Part shown: piece after piece, positions 1 through 8,708 of the stretch | How positions within the stretch are numbered: position 1 is the stretch's first letter | Layout of the letters: each line of letters begins with the position of its first letter | Source of the DNA: Streptomyces guryensis | GTDB lineage: Bacteria > Actinomycetota > Actinomycetes > Streptomycetales > Streptomycetaceae | Reading direction: 5' to 3' | Length of the DNA: 64,000 nucleotides | NCBI RefSeq assembly: GCF_021261325.1 | Contig: NZ_JAJSBI010000039.1 | Coordinates: 1-64,000 of the forward strand | The notes under the pieces: model-generated | Database searches by the model: none | What the model saw: only the letters and a program-made list of their open reading frames with translations | What the model was told of the DNA's origin: nothing | Translations under genes and position numbers: made by a program

Positions 1-121
1 CGTACCGGCCCCGCCCTCCCACAGCATTCCAGCAGTACCTCGACGCACGCGACTTACCCCGGCCACTGTGGTGGCGCCAAGGGAAGTGACGCCCGTCCTC
101 AAGATTCCCGACAGAGTCGCT

Positions 122-244
122 CAGTTGTTGACATCAACGGCGGCCGACAACGCAGGATCGGACCAGACAGGACAAGACATCAAATCGGGCTATGCCTCGA
201 CGATTGCCAGGTCAGACAGGTCGTAGCGAAACCGTCGCCGGTCC
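122..244. repeat. Left copy of 123-bp direct repeat
   Basis: This copy matches 10776-10898 in the same orientation with 5 mismatches in 123 positions. On the minus strand both copies encode the same C-terminal peptide RFRYDLSDLAIVEA followed by TAG, and the differences upstream of it are D/E and R/Q type. The repeat therefore looks like a duplicated gene 3' end plus downstream sequence rather than a classical IS terminus. A 9-bp inverted repeat (247-255 with 263-271) follows directly. The rest of bases 1-388 holds no gene that I can support. Confidence 0.85.
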
Positions 245-388
245 AACACATGCGCAGGCCCAGCGCATGTGACATCCAATGACGACATCAGTCTGGTTCC
301 GCCAAAGTCTGCGCAGCCACCCGCACGCCCCTTACGGGCCTCAGCAAGTCAGGCGTGCAGCCGGTCGGCGGCCGGGGAGGCGGACTCC

Positions 389-826
389 TTATTCCCCGAG
401 CACCAGGCGCTCCAGCGCCTCCCGTGCCCGTGCGTCGGATTGCGCACGGGCCGCGATCGCGATCGCGAGCTCCCGCACCCACTCGTCGAGCGCCACCGGG
501 CGCCGTGAGAGCACCACGCCGCGGACCTCGTTGCACACCTCGCCTTGAGGATGTCCGCCCGTCAGGTTGAGCACGAGGCGCCGCTCGCCGAGGAAGATCT
601 CGACCCGCTCGACGCGGCCGTCGCGCCCGGCGAGCCGATCGGCCATGCCCCGCTTGCGCTCGACGGTGACGGAGCCCGACGGCAGCGCCTCCGAGAGTGT
701 CCCGGTGAGCACCTGGGCGTAGACCTCCAGGTCGGCGGCGTCCCTGCGCAGCGCGGCCGTCAGCAGGTCGACGGAGTCTGCTTCCCCGCCGGCCTCGAAC
801 GGGAGGGGGTCGTGTGGCGAGGTCAT
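389..826 (-). CDS. Hypothetical protein, last gene of YbjQ cluster
   Basis: A 145-aa soluble protein that I do not recognise. The chosen start is the ATG at 826, preceded by a GAGAGG-like ribosome binding site. An upstream in-frame start at 859 adds only low-complexity residues. The middle contains alternating basic and acidic strands (around residues 50-90) and the C-terminus is a long Ala/Arg/Glu-rich helix. There is no signal peptide, membrane segment or cysteine pair. It is the last of three co-directional genes (1752-2693, 878-1738, this one) spaced 13-51 bp apart, so it is probably co-transcribed with the two YbjQ-domain genes and may act with them. Function unknown. Confidence 0.65.
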   Translation of the reverse strand: MTSPHDPLPFEAGGEADSVDLLTAALRRDAADLEVYAQVLTGTLSEALPSGSVTVERKRGMADRLAGRDGRVERVEIFLGERRLVLNLTGGHPQGEVCNEVRGVVLSRRPVALDEWVRELAIAIAARAQSDARAREALERLVLGE

Positions 827-877
827 CGCGGGGCCTCTCGTGGTGTGCGGTTGCTCCAAGTCTGCTGGGCCGGGCGC

Positions 878-1738
878 TCAGCCGTCCAGGCTGAGCACGA
901 TCGTCGGGCGCTCGATGACGTGGTCCTCGCGCAGCGGCCGCACGGCCGTGCCGATCGCGAAGAACTCGGTGGTGTGACCACCCCAGCGGTGGTTGTGCGC
1001 ATTGAGCTGCACGCCGACAACGCCCTCCGCCTGGAGTTCCTCCGCCTCGTGCTGCATCCGCGCCATCGCCAGCTCACGGGCGTCGTACAGGGCCTGCGTG
1101 AACTGCTCGATCTCCACGTTCTTGCCGATGTTGGAGAACATCTGCCCCATCCGCTGGTGCGCGATGTGGTAAACGCAGGTGCCCATCACCATGCCCAGCG
1201 GGGCGTAGCCGGCGCGGATGAGCGTCCAGAAGTCCTGGCCGTTGAGGTCCGAGGTGAACGGCTGACCCTTGAGGTTGCGCCAGCTGCCTCCGTTGCCACC
1301 CGGCGCCGGGTGCTCGGCCTTGACAGCGGTGCCGATGGCGATGAACTCCGCGATGTCGCTGCCGAATTCACGGGCCTCGACGCTGAGCCGCACGCCGACG
1401 ATGCCGTCCGCGCCCAACTGAGCCGCCTCCGCCTCCATGCGGGTCATCGCCAGCTCACGCGCGTGGTACATCGCCTGGCTGAGCGTGGTCAGCTCCTGGT
1501 TCTTGCCCCAGCGGCCCAGCTGGATGCCCACGTGGTAGATCGAGCTGCCCAGTACGAGGCCGATGGGCCGGAATCCCACCTCGCGCACCAGCAGGAACTC
1601 ATTGACCGACAGGTCGCTGGTGAAGATCGAACCCGGCTTGCCCGGCTGCAGCTCGGCCAGCCGCCGCATCGCGTCGGCCGGCACGCCCTGGGCAGGTACG
1701 CCGGCAGGAGTGCCATCGTCGGGGTTGAAGACGGTCAT
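878..1738 (-). CDS. Tandem YbjQ (heavy-metal-binding-like) domain protein
   Basis: A 286-aa protein built of two copies of the same roughly 110-residue module, about residues 35-140 and 155-280. Each has the YbjQ/UPF0145 order: a TSDL strand, a conserved GxVxGSxxYHxG or GTCVYHIA segment, a helix with AREALxRM-type pattern, then a GADGIVGVRL or GVVGVQLN turn and a closing FxAIGTAV strand. YbjQ domains are named for proposed metal binding and form small oligomeric barrels, but their cellular role is unclear. There is no signal peptide or TM segment. It lies 13 bp downstream of the related gene at 1752-2693, so the two probably arose by duplication and are co-transcribed. The domain call is secure; the metal-binding role is inherited from the family name only. 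Confidence 0.8.
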   Translation of the reverse strand: MTVFNPDDGTPAGVPAQGVPADAMRRLAELQPGKPGSIFTSDLSVNEFLLVREVGFRPIGLVLGSSIYHVGIQLGRWGKNQELTTLSQAMYHARELAMTRMEAEAAQLGADGIVGVRLSVEAREFGSDIAEFIAIGTAVKAEHPAPGGNGGSWRNLKGQPFTSDLNGQDFWTLIRAGYAPLGMVMGTCVYHIAHQRMGQMFSNIGKNVEIEQFTQALYDARELAMARMQHEAEELQAEGVVGVQLNAHNHRWGGHTTEFFAIGTAVRPLREDHVIERPTIVLSLDG

Positions 1739-1751
1739 GAACGGTTTCCCC

Positions 1752-2693
1752 TCATCGCGTATCGGTGGCGGGGCGGCGCATGGTCCGCCGGCGTCGTTCC
1801 GGGTCGAGCGGCATCACGGTGAGGGTGCGGGGCGGCTCCTTGCGTGCCGTGAAGCGGGCGACGGTGGTGCCCACCAGCGTCGCCTCAGCCACATGGTCCT
1901 CCTGCTCGTTGTTGCCGCTGCGCATGCAGGACTCGCCCCAGATGCGCAGGTCGCCCGCGGAGAGGATCACGCCGTCGCCGCCTCGCCGCCCGCTCTGCGC
2001 CCGCAGGTGCGCACGGGCGTCGGAGCGCACTGTCTGGACGAGTTCGCTCCAGCCGCTGACCTCGGTGTTGTTCCACGAGCGCGTCTGTGCGCGGGTGCCG
2101 TAGTCGTCGTGGCGTACGCCGATGGACATCCCGTACAGCAGCTCCACCGGGACCCATCCCGCGGTCACCAGCTTGGCGAACCCCTGGCCGTCGAGGTGGC
2201 AGGTGAACGGCTGCGGCGCCCGTACGGTCCCGGCCGCGCGCACCGCGGTCCCGATCACCTTGAACTCCAGGCAGTTGGGCTGCGCCACGAAAGGCGCAAC
2301 CGTCAGCTGTGCCGCGACGACGCCGTCGCCACCCAGGGCCGAGCACTCCGCACTCATCCGGTCGAGGGCCGAGCGACGCGCCTGGTCGAGCACCTCGACG
2401 AGCGCGGCGGACGGGGCGCCACGTCCGGAGAGGGCGACACCCGCGGAGCCACCGCCGAAGGCGTAGCGCGCGCCCGCGTAAAGACAGTCGTGATAGCCCC
2501 AGTACCGGCCGCTGCGGCCCACGTGGTAGACGGCCGAGCCCATGACCTGGCCCACCGGTTCGAACCCCACGGCACGCAGGGCGGCGAATTCACCGGTGGA
2601 CAGCGCCGAGGACCACGTCCCGCTGCTCCGCACCTCCGCGATGCGTGCGGCTGCCACCGGGGGCAGCCCCGCCCCCGTCCATTCCCCGCTCAT
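1752..2693 (-). CDS. Tandem YbjQ-like domain protein, first gene of cluster
   Basis: A 313-aa paralogue of the downstream gene. Two YbjQ-like modules are visible, each with a GxVxGSAVYHVG-type or LLYGMSIGVRHD segment, a helix (RRSALDRM), a GDGVVAAQL-type turn and a terminal IGTAV or VGTTV strand. The C-terminus ends in a basic tail. The start chosen is the ATG at 2693, which begins MSGEWTG just before the conserved region; a longer ORF to 2918 adds Arg-rich, non-conserved residues. As first gene of the three-gene set its promoter should lie in 2694-2800. The two modules are more diverged from each other than those of the neighbour. Function unknown beyond the domain. Confidence 0.75.
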   Translation of the reverse strand: MSGEWTGAGLPPVAAARIAEVRSSGTWSSALSTGEFAALRAVGFEPVGQVMGSAVYHVGRSGRYWGYHDCLYAGARYAFGGGSAGVALSGRGAPSAALVEVLDQARRSALDRMSAECSALGGDGVVAAQLTVAPFVAQPNCLEFKVIGTAVRAAGTVRAPQPFTCHLDGQGFAKLVTAGWVPVELLYGMSIGVRHDDYGTRAQTRSWNNTEVSGWSELVQTVRSDARAHLRAQSGRRGGDGVILSAGDLRIWGESCMRSGNNEQEDHVAEATLVGTTVARFTARKEPPRTLTVMPLDPERRRRTMRRPATDTR

Positions 2694-2875
2694 GAGTTCC
2701 CGCCCATGGACAGCAACTTCCTGCTTCCGGCCCCGACCGAGGGCACATCGGCTCGAGTCTATGCCCGGCCGCCCGGGGCACACGCGGCAGGTGAGGGCGA
2801 CGCACGCGAGCAGGCGGAGAAGCGGACGAAGGAGCTGTGTGAACCGGGGCTCCGTACGGGGGCAATGGCGTGATC

Positions 2876-2906
2876 GTCGGCTCGGCGGACGCCGAAGGGG
2901 GCCGAC
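2876..2906. terminator. Nested hairpin in the 2694-3037 gap
   Basis: GTCGGC at 2876-2881 pairs with GCCGAC at 2901-2906, and inside it TCGGC at 882-886 of the same kilobase pairs with GCCGA at 891-895. The hairpin follows the stop of the LuxR gene on the minus strand and could end its transcript before the YbjQ cluster promoter. No T-run is present. The rest of the 344-bp gap shows no gene. Confidence 0.4.
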
Positions 2907-3037
2907 CTCCGTCCGCATCTGCGGAGACCATCATCGAGCGCATCAAGGAGCCATTACAGCGGCCATGGCGGGCGATGAGACCAGCACCGACCTGCCCGGT
3001 TCGACCCGCTCCGCTGCGCAGCTTCTGCCCGCACCGG

Positions 3038-5800
3038 CTACCCGCTGAGCACGTTGGCGAGTTGGGTGCGGGAGCTGATGCCGAGCTTGGGAAACGCCCG
3101 GTAGAGGTGGTGTCCCACCGTGCGCGGGCTCAGTAGCAGCTGGGTGGCGATCTCCCTGTTGGTCGCGCCGGTCGCGGCGAGCCGCACCACCTCGCGCTCC
3201 TGCGGACTCAGCCGCGCGATCGGCGAGTCCGCAGCGAGCGCCGGGTCGTGGTGCCCGCCCGCCGCCCGCAGCTCGGTCTGGGCCCGCCGCACCCACGGCC
3301 GAGCGCCCACCCGGTCGAAGCGCTCCAGCGCGGCGCGCAGCCGCTCGCGCGCGTCGAGCTTGCGGCGCTGCCGGCGCAGCCACTCGCCGAAGAGCAGCTC
3401 GGTGCGGGCCCGCTCGAAGCTGTCGTCGGCCGAGTGCAGGTCGAGGGCGGCAAGGTAGTGCTCCTCGGCCCGGGAATCCGGTCCGGCAAGGGCCCGGCAG
3501 CGGAGGAGCAGCGCGCCGACCGCGGGCTGCCGGAGGGCGTCCGCGCAGACCGCGAAGGCATCCGCGGGCGCCTTCGCCCGCTCCGGGCGGCCGGCCCGCA
3601 CGGCTGCCTCGACCAGGTCGGGCAGCAGGTGGCGGGCCATCAGCGGGTGACCGGCCTCATCCCGCGCCGTCTCCAGCCGCTCCAGCGCCCGCTGGGTCTG
3701 CCCGGAGCCGAGGTCGAGCAGGCCCAGCGCCCACAGCGCGTCGGAGGTGCCCCGGCCGACGCCCCGCGGGCGGGTGTACTCCAGGGCCAGGTCGGCGAGT
3801 TCACGGGTGCGGTCCTCCTCGCCGCGGGCGGCGGACAGCACGGCGAGCAGGGCGCGCAGGTGGGCGACCCGGTGGTCGAGGTCGTAGTAGTCGGCGAGCC
3901 GCAGCGCCTCGGTGGCGTGCGCCCAGGCGTCGTCGCGCCGACCTAGCGCGAGCTCCACCTGGGCGAGCAGGTGCAGCGTGGTGGGCAGCCAGCCGCCGAC
4001 GCCGCGGTCGCGGCAGTGCGCCACGGCGGCGGAGGCGGCCCGATGTGCGGTCGCGTGGTCGGCGAGCAGATGGCAGTAGTGCCCGGTCATCAGCCGGTCC
4101 ATCAGGCTGACTTCGTCGCGGTCGCAGGCGGCCACCAGCTCGGCGAGCGGCCGCCGCGCGCCACGGACGTCGGGGGCAGCGGGGACGTCGGGGGCAGCGG
4201 GGACGTCGGCGGCGGCCGCATCCTCGTTCTCGTGCCGGGTGTCCTCCGCTTCGGCGAAGAGGTGCGCGGGCACCGCGAGGACCGGTAGACCGGGTGCGCG
4301 GGCCGCGATGCCGGTGATCAGCGCCGCGTCCCCGGTGGCGAACGCCGCGTGCAGCGCGTCCGTCAGCAGCACGGGGAGCTTGTCGGGGCGCTGCGCGGCG
4401 GTCGCGTCCGCGCCCTCGGCGAGGAGCCGGGCGGCCCTCGCCGGGCTGCCGAAGCCGAGCTCGACCACGGCCCGCACCCGGGCGAAGTCCGCCGCCATTC
4501 CAGGGTCCTGCAGCGGCTGCGGCACCTGGTCGGCGAGGGCGCCGCAGCGCTCGTCCTGTCCGGCCTCGCTGGCTCGCTGCGCCGCGCCGATCAGACGCCT
4601 CGCCCGCAGCGCCGGGTCCGCGGTCAGCTGAGCGGCCCGCTCGTAGGCAGCGGAGGCCGACGCCATCGCCTGCCGGCTGTCCGCCCACTCGGCGACCTGC
4701 TCCAGCTCCGCGGCCACCCGCTCGTCCGGCCCGGTTGCCGCCGCTGCCAGATGCCAGGCCCGGCGGTGCGCGTGCCCGACGCCGTCCAGCGTCTGCGCCA
4801 ACGCCAGGTGCGCCGCGATCCGCTCCGCGAGCGGCGCGCTGCGGTAGGCGGCGAGCCGAACCAGCGGATGCCGGAAACGCAGCCCTGTGCCAGAGACGGC
4901 CAGCAGCCCGGCCCGCTCGGCGGGCGCCAGGTCGTCGACCGATCCCCCGGACCGGGCCGCCGCCGCCAGCACTGCGGCCAAGTCCCCGGTGTCGTCCGCG
5001 GCGGCCACCGCGAGGATCCGGCGGGTGGCCTCGGGCAGCCGGCGGATCCGCTCGGCGAGCGACTCCTGCAGCCGGCTCGGCAGCGCCGACGACACCTCTG
5101 GCAGAACCAGCGGCCCCAGTTGGCCGGACCGCTGCGCCGGGGTGAGCGCTGCTGACAGCTCCCGCAGCGCCAGCGGATTGCCTTGCGCCTGGTCGATGAT
5201 CTGCTCGGCGACGTGCGGCGCGAGCCCGGGCAGCAGCGCCGCGGCCGCAGCCCGGTCGATGCCGGTGACGTGCAGGCTGGGCAGCGCCCGCCCGGTGCTG
5301 CCGGGCGAGTCGCCGCGGGCGGCGAAGAGCATCGCAACGCCCTCGGCGCGCAGCCTCCGGGCGGCGAAAGCCAGCACATCCACGGACGGCTGGTCCAGCC
5401 ACTGCACGTCGTCGACGAGACACAGCAGGGGCGTGTCGGCGGCGGCCTCGGCCAGGACGGACAGCGCGGCGAGGGCGACGGTCAGCCGGTCCTGCACCGG
5501 CGCGTCGACGAGGCCGAAGACGGAGCGCAGCGCCTGGGCCTGCGGGGCGGGCAGCCGGTCGAGCACCTCAAGGACCGGCAGGAAGAGCTGGTGCAGCCCG
5601 CTGAAGCCCAGCTCCATCTCGGACTCGATGCCCTCCACACGCAGCACCTGCAGGCCCTTGGCGTGGGCGGCGGCGTGCTCGAGGAGCGCGGTCTTGCCGA
5701 TGCCTGCCTCGCCATGCAGCAGCAGGGCGCCGCTCTCGCCACGCAGGGCGTCGGCGAGCATCAGCTCGATCCGCCGCAGCTCCTCGTCGCGTCCCTGCAT
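3038..5800 (-). CDS. LAL-type LuxR family transcriptional regulator
   Basis: A regulator of about 920 aa with the large ATP-binding LuxR (LAL, MalT-like) architecture. The N-terminal AAA/STAND ATPase has Walker A GEAGIGKT near residue 30 and Walker B LLCLVDDVQWLD near residue 125. A long Ala/Leu-rich helical (TPR-like) middle follows, then a C-terminal LuxR helix-turn-helix with LSPQEREVVRLAATGATNRE and SPRTVGHHLY. Such proteins activate specific target operons after binding ATP and an inducer. ATG 5800 is preferred because a G-rich ribosome binding site precedes it; a GTG at 5836 adds 12 residues. A short tandem repeat near 4170-4210 encodes repeated DVPAAP units. The gene stands alone between the GNAT gene and the YbjQ cluster, so its target cannot be read from context. 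Confidence 0.9.
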   Translation of the reverse strand: MQGRDEELRRIELMLADALRGESGALLLHGEAGIGKTALLEHAAAHAKGLQVLRVEGIESEMELGFSGLHQLFLPVLEVLDRLPAPQAQALRSVFGLVDAPVQDRLTVALAALSVLAEAAADTPLLCLVDDVQWLDQPSVDVLAFAARRLRAEGVAMLFAARGDSPGSTGRALPSLHVTGIDRAAAAALLPGLAPHVAEQIIDQAQGNPLALRELSAALTPAQRSGQLGPLVLPEVSSALPSRLQESLAERIRRLPEATRRILAVAAADDTGDLAAVLAAAARSGGSVDDLAPAERAGLLAVSGTGLRFRHPLVRLAAYRSAPLAERIAAHLALAQTLDGVGHAHRRAWHLAAAATGPDERVAAELEQVAEWADSRQAMASASAAYERAAQLTADPALRARRLIGAAQRASEAGQDERCGALADQVPQPLQDPGMAADFARVRAVVELGFGSPARAARLLAEGADATAAQRPDKLPVLLTDALHAAFATGDAALITGIAARAPGLPVLAVPAHLFAEAEDTRHENEDAAAADVPAAPDVPAAPDVRGARRPLAELVAACDRDEVSLMDRLMTGHYCHLLADHATAHRAASAAVAHCRDRGVGGWLPTTLHLLAQVELALGRRDDAWAHATEALRLADYYDLDHRVAHLRALLAVLSAARGEEDRTRELADLALEYTRPRGVGRGTSDALWALGLLDLGSGQTQRALERLETARDEAGHPLMARHLLPDLVEAAVRAGRPERAKAPADAFAVCADALRQPAVGALLLRCRALAGPDSRAEEHYLAALDLHSADDSFERARTELLFGEWLRRQRRKLDARERLRAALERFDRVGARPWVRRAQTELRAAGGHHDPALAADSPIARLSPQEREVVRLAATGATNREIATQLLLSPRTVGHHLYRAFPKLGISSRTQLANVLSG

Positions 5801-5917
5801 CCGTCCCCGTCCCCCCGGATCCGCCAACCCGGCCACAGTCGGGCCTCGTTGATCGTCACTGTACGCGGACCGGGCGGGACGGACCGGGGACGAACTCGAT
5901 GACGGCGACCGCTGCGC

Positions 5918-6880
5918 CTACGGCGCTTGCTCCTGCTCTGCCACCGGCGCCGACCAGATCATCCGGATCTGCGTGGTCCGGTAGCCGGCCCGGGCGAAGG
6001 CCGCCGCCATCGGGGCGTTCCCGGTGTCGGTGGTGGCGGTGATCAGGTCGGCGCCCGCCTCCGCATGGCTCCTGGTGACCTCGGCGAGCAGGTCGTCCAC
6101 ATAGCCGCGGCCACGGAACTCGGGCAGCACACCGAGGAATCCGACGTTCCGGGCGTAGGGCGTCGCGGAGGGGATCGCCAGTCCGGCGAGCCGCCCGTCC
6201 GGGCCGTACGCCAGCCGCCACCACTCCCGCTCGCCCGGGCAGCCGAGGTAGAACTCCAACTCCTCCCGAGCGGCCGCCTCCACACCCTTCGCGGCCACGT
6301 TCCGGCGGGTCTCGTCGTCCAGGCTGCCGACCGCGATCCGCCGGAACATCCCGAGGAACTCCTCGTCGGAGGCCGGGGCGAAGGTGAGCCGGCTGTCGCC
6401 CCCCGGTCGCGCATCGCTGCTGGTCCACTCCAGCCGCAACCGCTCCACCTCATGGCTGAGGCCGGCGGCCCGCGCGGCGGACCGACGCCAGGCCACCGCG
6501 TCCGCCGCCACCGCATCGTCGCGCCAACCGACCGGCAGCGTCAGGTTGTACAGCGGCGGCTTCGGCGCGCCCGCGGCGGCGAAAGCCTGCAGCCCGGCGG
6601 TGAGCAGCCCGGTCGCCACCCGGGCCCGGTCGCCCGCCGCGGGGTCGACGTGCAGGCAGTCCAGGGCGACCGGGTGGGCGCTGTCCGCCCGGCCCCACCA
6701 CAGGGCGCGGGCCAGCAGCCGCCCGTCGCCGTCCTCGGCGACCCAGGTCCACTCCGGCCGGTACATCCCCTGCCCGAGCTCATCCCGGTAGCGGTCGGAG
6801 TCGATCCAGCCGACGGGTTCGGGGACCGTCACCGCGGCCACGCGTTCGAGATCGGCCCCGGTCGTGGGTCGAAACAGCAT
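5918..6880 (-). CDS. GNAT family N-acetyltransferase
   Basis: A 320-aa protein that ends in a clear GNAT fold. The acetyl-CoA loop reads VLPEFRGRGYVDDLLAEVTR around residues 250-270 and is followed by TDTGNAPMAAAFARAGYR, typical of motif B. The N-terminal half also looks like a degenerate acetyltransferase domain (a GDRARVATGLL segment around residue 85), so this may be a two-domain GNAT. Acceptor substrate unknown. ATG 6880 begins MLFRPTTGADL; the longer ORF to 7078 overlaps the neighbouring gene on the same strand. It lies 8 bp from the DHFR-family gene, and the pair is probably one transcript. Confidence 0.85.
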   Translation of the reverse strand: MLFRPTTGADLERVAAVTVPEPVGWIDSDRYRDELGQGMYRPEWTWVAEDGDGRLLARALWWGRADSAHPVALDCLHVDPAAGDRARVATGLLTAGLQAFAAAGAPKPPLYNLTLPVGWRDDAVAADAVAWRRSAARAAGLSHEVERLRLEWTSSDARPGGDSRLTFAPASDEEFLGMFRRIAVGSLDDETRRNVAAKGVEAAAREELEFYLGCPGEREWWRLAYGPDGRLAGLAIPSATPYARNVGFLGVLPEFRGRGYVDDLLAEVTRSHAEAGADLITATTDTGNAPMAAAFARAGYRTTQIRMIWSAPVAEQEQAP

Positions 6881-6888
6881 CAGTGCTC

Positions 6889-7458
6889 CTAGTGTCGGAC
6901 GTAGCTGGTCAAGGTGGTGCCGGTGAGGAAGACCCGGGTGTCGCTGAGCAGCCAGTCGGCGGGGGCGAAGGGGGCGCGGAACAACGGGATGCCGCTGCCG
7001 GACACGACCGGGTAGCGCTTCAGCAAAAGTTCGTCGATCTCGCCCAGCAGCTGCCCGGCCAGGCTCGCCCCGCCACACAGCCAGATGCCCGCGCCCGGCT
7101 GCCGCTTGAGGCCGCGGACAAGTTCCACCGGGTTCCCCGACACCACCTCCACCTCGGGGTCGGTCCGGGGCAGGGTGGAGGAGAAGACGTACTGCCGCAG
7201 GTGTGGATAGGGGCTGGTGACGCCGATCCGCAGGGCGGGCTCGTAGGTGGCGCGGCCCATCAGGATCGTGTCGAAGACCTTGTTGGGCACGTCGGCCAGA
7301 CCCAGTGCCTCGCGGGCGTGGGCGGGGATCGTCTCGGGGTACTCGCTGAGGATCGCGTCCTTCAGGTCACCGTCGAAGCCGGAGGAGTCGGTCTCCCCGT
7401 CCGGTCCGGCGATGAACCCGTCAAGACTGCAGCCGATGTAGTAGGTGAGCCGACGCAT
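6889..7458 (-). CDS. Dihydrofolate reductase family protein (RibD C-terminal type)
   Basis: A 189-aa protein with the RibD-C/DHFR-like fold. It starts MRRLTYYIGCSLDGFIAGPDG, contains the family's TILMGRATYE motif near residue 80, and has GIWLCGGASLAGQLL near residue 130, which is the NADPH-contacting glycine strand. Length is normal for this group of small reductases. These are commonly annotated as riboflavin-biosynthesis-type or general NADPH-dependent reductases, and the substrate cannot be told from sequence. It is the first gene of a two-gene unit with the GNAT gene. An AGGxxxCC-poor leader precedes the ATG at 7458. Confidence 0.85.
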   Translation of the reverse strand: MRRLTYYIGCSLDGFIAGPDGETDSSGFDGDLKDAILSEYPETIPAHAREALGLADVPNKVFDTILMGRATYEPALRIGVTSPYPHLRQYVFSSTLPRTDPEVEVVSGNPVELVRGLKRQPGAGIWLCGGASLAGQLLGEIDELLLKRYPVVSGSGIPLFRAPFAPADWLLSDTRVFLTGTTLTSYVRH

Positions 7459-7619
7459 GGGCCGCCTTTCACTTCGCTGGGTGACCGTCGGGCGACCGAC
7501 GAGGACAGCCCGAACCTAGGCCCCGGTCACCGCACCGGGCATCGGTCACGACGACCCAATGTGCCAGTCCGACTTGCCGGCCCTTCCCGCTGCCGTCGTC
7601 AGCCGTCGGCCTGGACAAC

Positions 7620-8516
7620 TCCCGGATCGCGGCGGCGCTCCGGACGATCCGCCACCACAGTCAGCCAGACCCGCTCGGCAACGAGTGCCTGCATCGTCTT
7701 GGAGATGTGGTGCTCAACCGGTCCCACACCACGATCAGCGGGGCCTTCAGCAGTTGGTGAGCGCCGTCCACCAGGCGAATGTAGGCCGTCTCGCCCAGCG
7801 AGCGACGCTCGCCCTTGCGGCCGGTATGCCGACGCAGCCGGTAGCACAAACGGGCGGGCAGGCCCGGCCGGAAGCACAGCAGCCCGGCCACCGAGAGCCG
7901 TCCCCGGCCGCGGCCGGAGACCCTGACTCTCGGGGTGATGCCGCGTCGGCCCCAGGTGCGGCCCTTGGGCGGACGGCCGGTCACTCCCGCCTCGTCCTCG
8001 AAGCAGACGAACGCGCCGGTCGCCGCCCGGAGGGTTTTGCCTCCTGCCAGGTCGCCTCCCGCCAAGCGGTGATCGCGTCCTCGTCGCGTTGTCGGGCCGG
8101 GCGGGCATCTGCACGCTGCAGCCCATCCGGTGCAGCAGCCGGGTGACCCCGGAGACGCTGTAGGAGATGTGGAACTTCCGCCCGATCACCGTGCGTACCC
8201 TTGCCGCGGTCCACACCTGGTCGTCCACCCAGCCATGCGCGGCCGGCCCCTCGTCGAGCCACGCTGCGAGCTTGGCCTGCAGGTGGGGGCCGAGCCGGCA
8301 GCCGTAGCCGGAGGGACCTCTGGAACGCAGCGCCTCGCGTCCGTCCGTCCTCCAGGTACGGCGCCACTGGTAGACCGACTTCTCGCTCACCCGTAACTCC
8401 CGGGCAGCGCACGCGACTTCCACGCCCTCCTCGAAGAGGTCAACGGCCCGCATCCGCACCCCTTCGCGGCGCCTGCGCTGCTCGGCGGTCAGCCCGCCCC
8501 CGTCCGGATACCGCAT
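7620..8516 (-). pseudogene. IS630-type transposase, frameshifted remnant
   Basis: The N-terminal part (8516 to about 8100) reads as an IS630-family helix-turn-helix: AARELRVSEKSVYQWRRTWR, then SGVTRLLHRMGCSVQ. The reading then jumps frame near 8095 (RQRDEDAITAWREATW) and again near 8050 (GAFVCFEDEAGVTGRPPKG, where the DE of the catalytic region sits). It shifts once more near 7700 (HISKTMQALVAERVWLTVV). The C-terminus with the last acidic residue is missing. At least three frame changes and the truncation mean it is dead. It lies inside the repeat-bounded islet, consistent with past insertion activity. No clear terminal inverted repeats were identified. Confidence 0.8.
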
Positions 8517-8708
8517 ACCTCCCGCGTACCAGCCCGGACGCATCGCGTCACCGGTCCCGACACGGATCCGGACCCCGAAACGCCGAAGTCAGTAAAAGCT
8601 GTCATTGATCGGCAGCAGCCGCCGTTGGGGGCCGGTGGCATGTCCAAGACGCTGGATCGGCCAGGCGCGTCCTCCCGCAGCAAGCCCAGTCCGGCACCCT
8701 GAAGAAGC

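Noticed and set aside
8520-8708. A second IS end between the IS630 remnant and the membrane gene
   Set aside because: Fragments of transposase-like translation appear but are too short and ambiguous to name.
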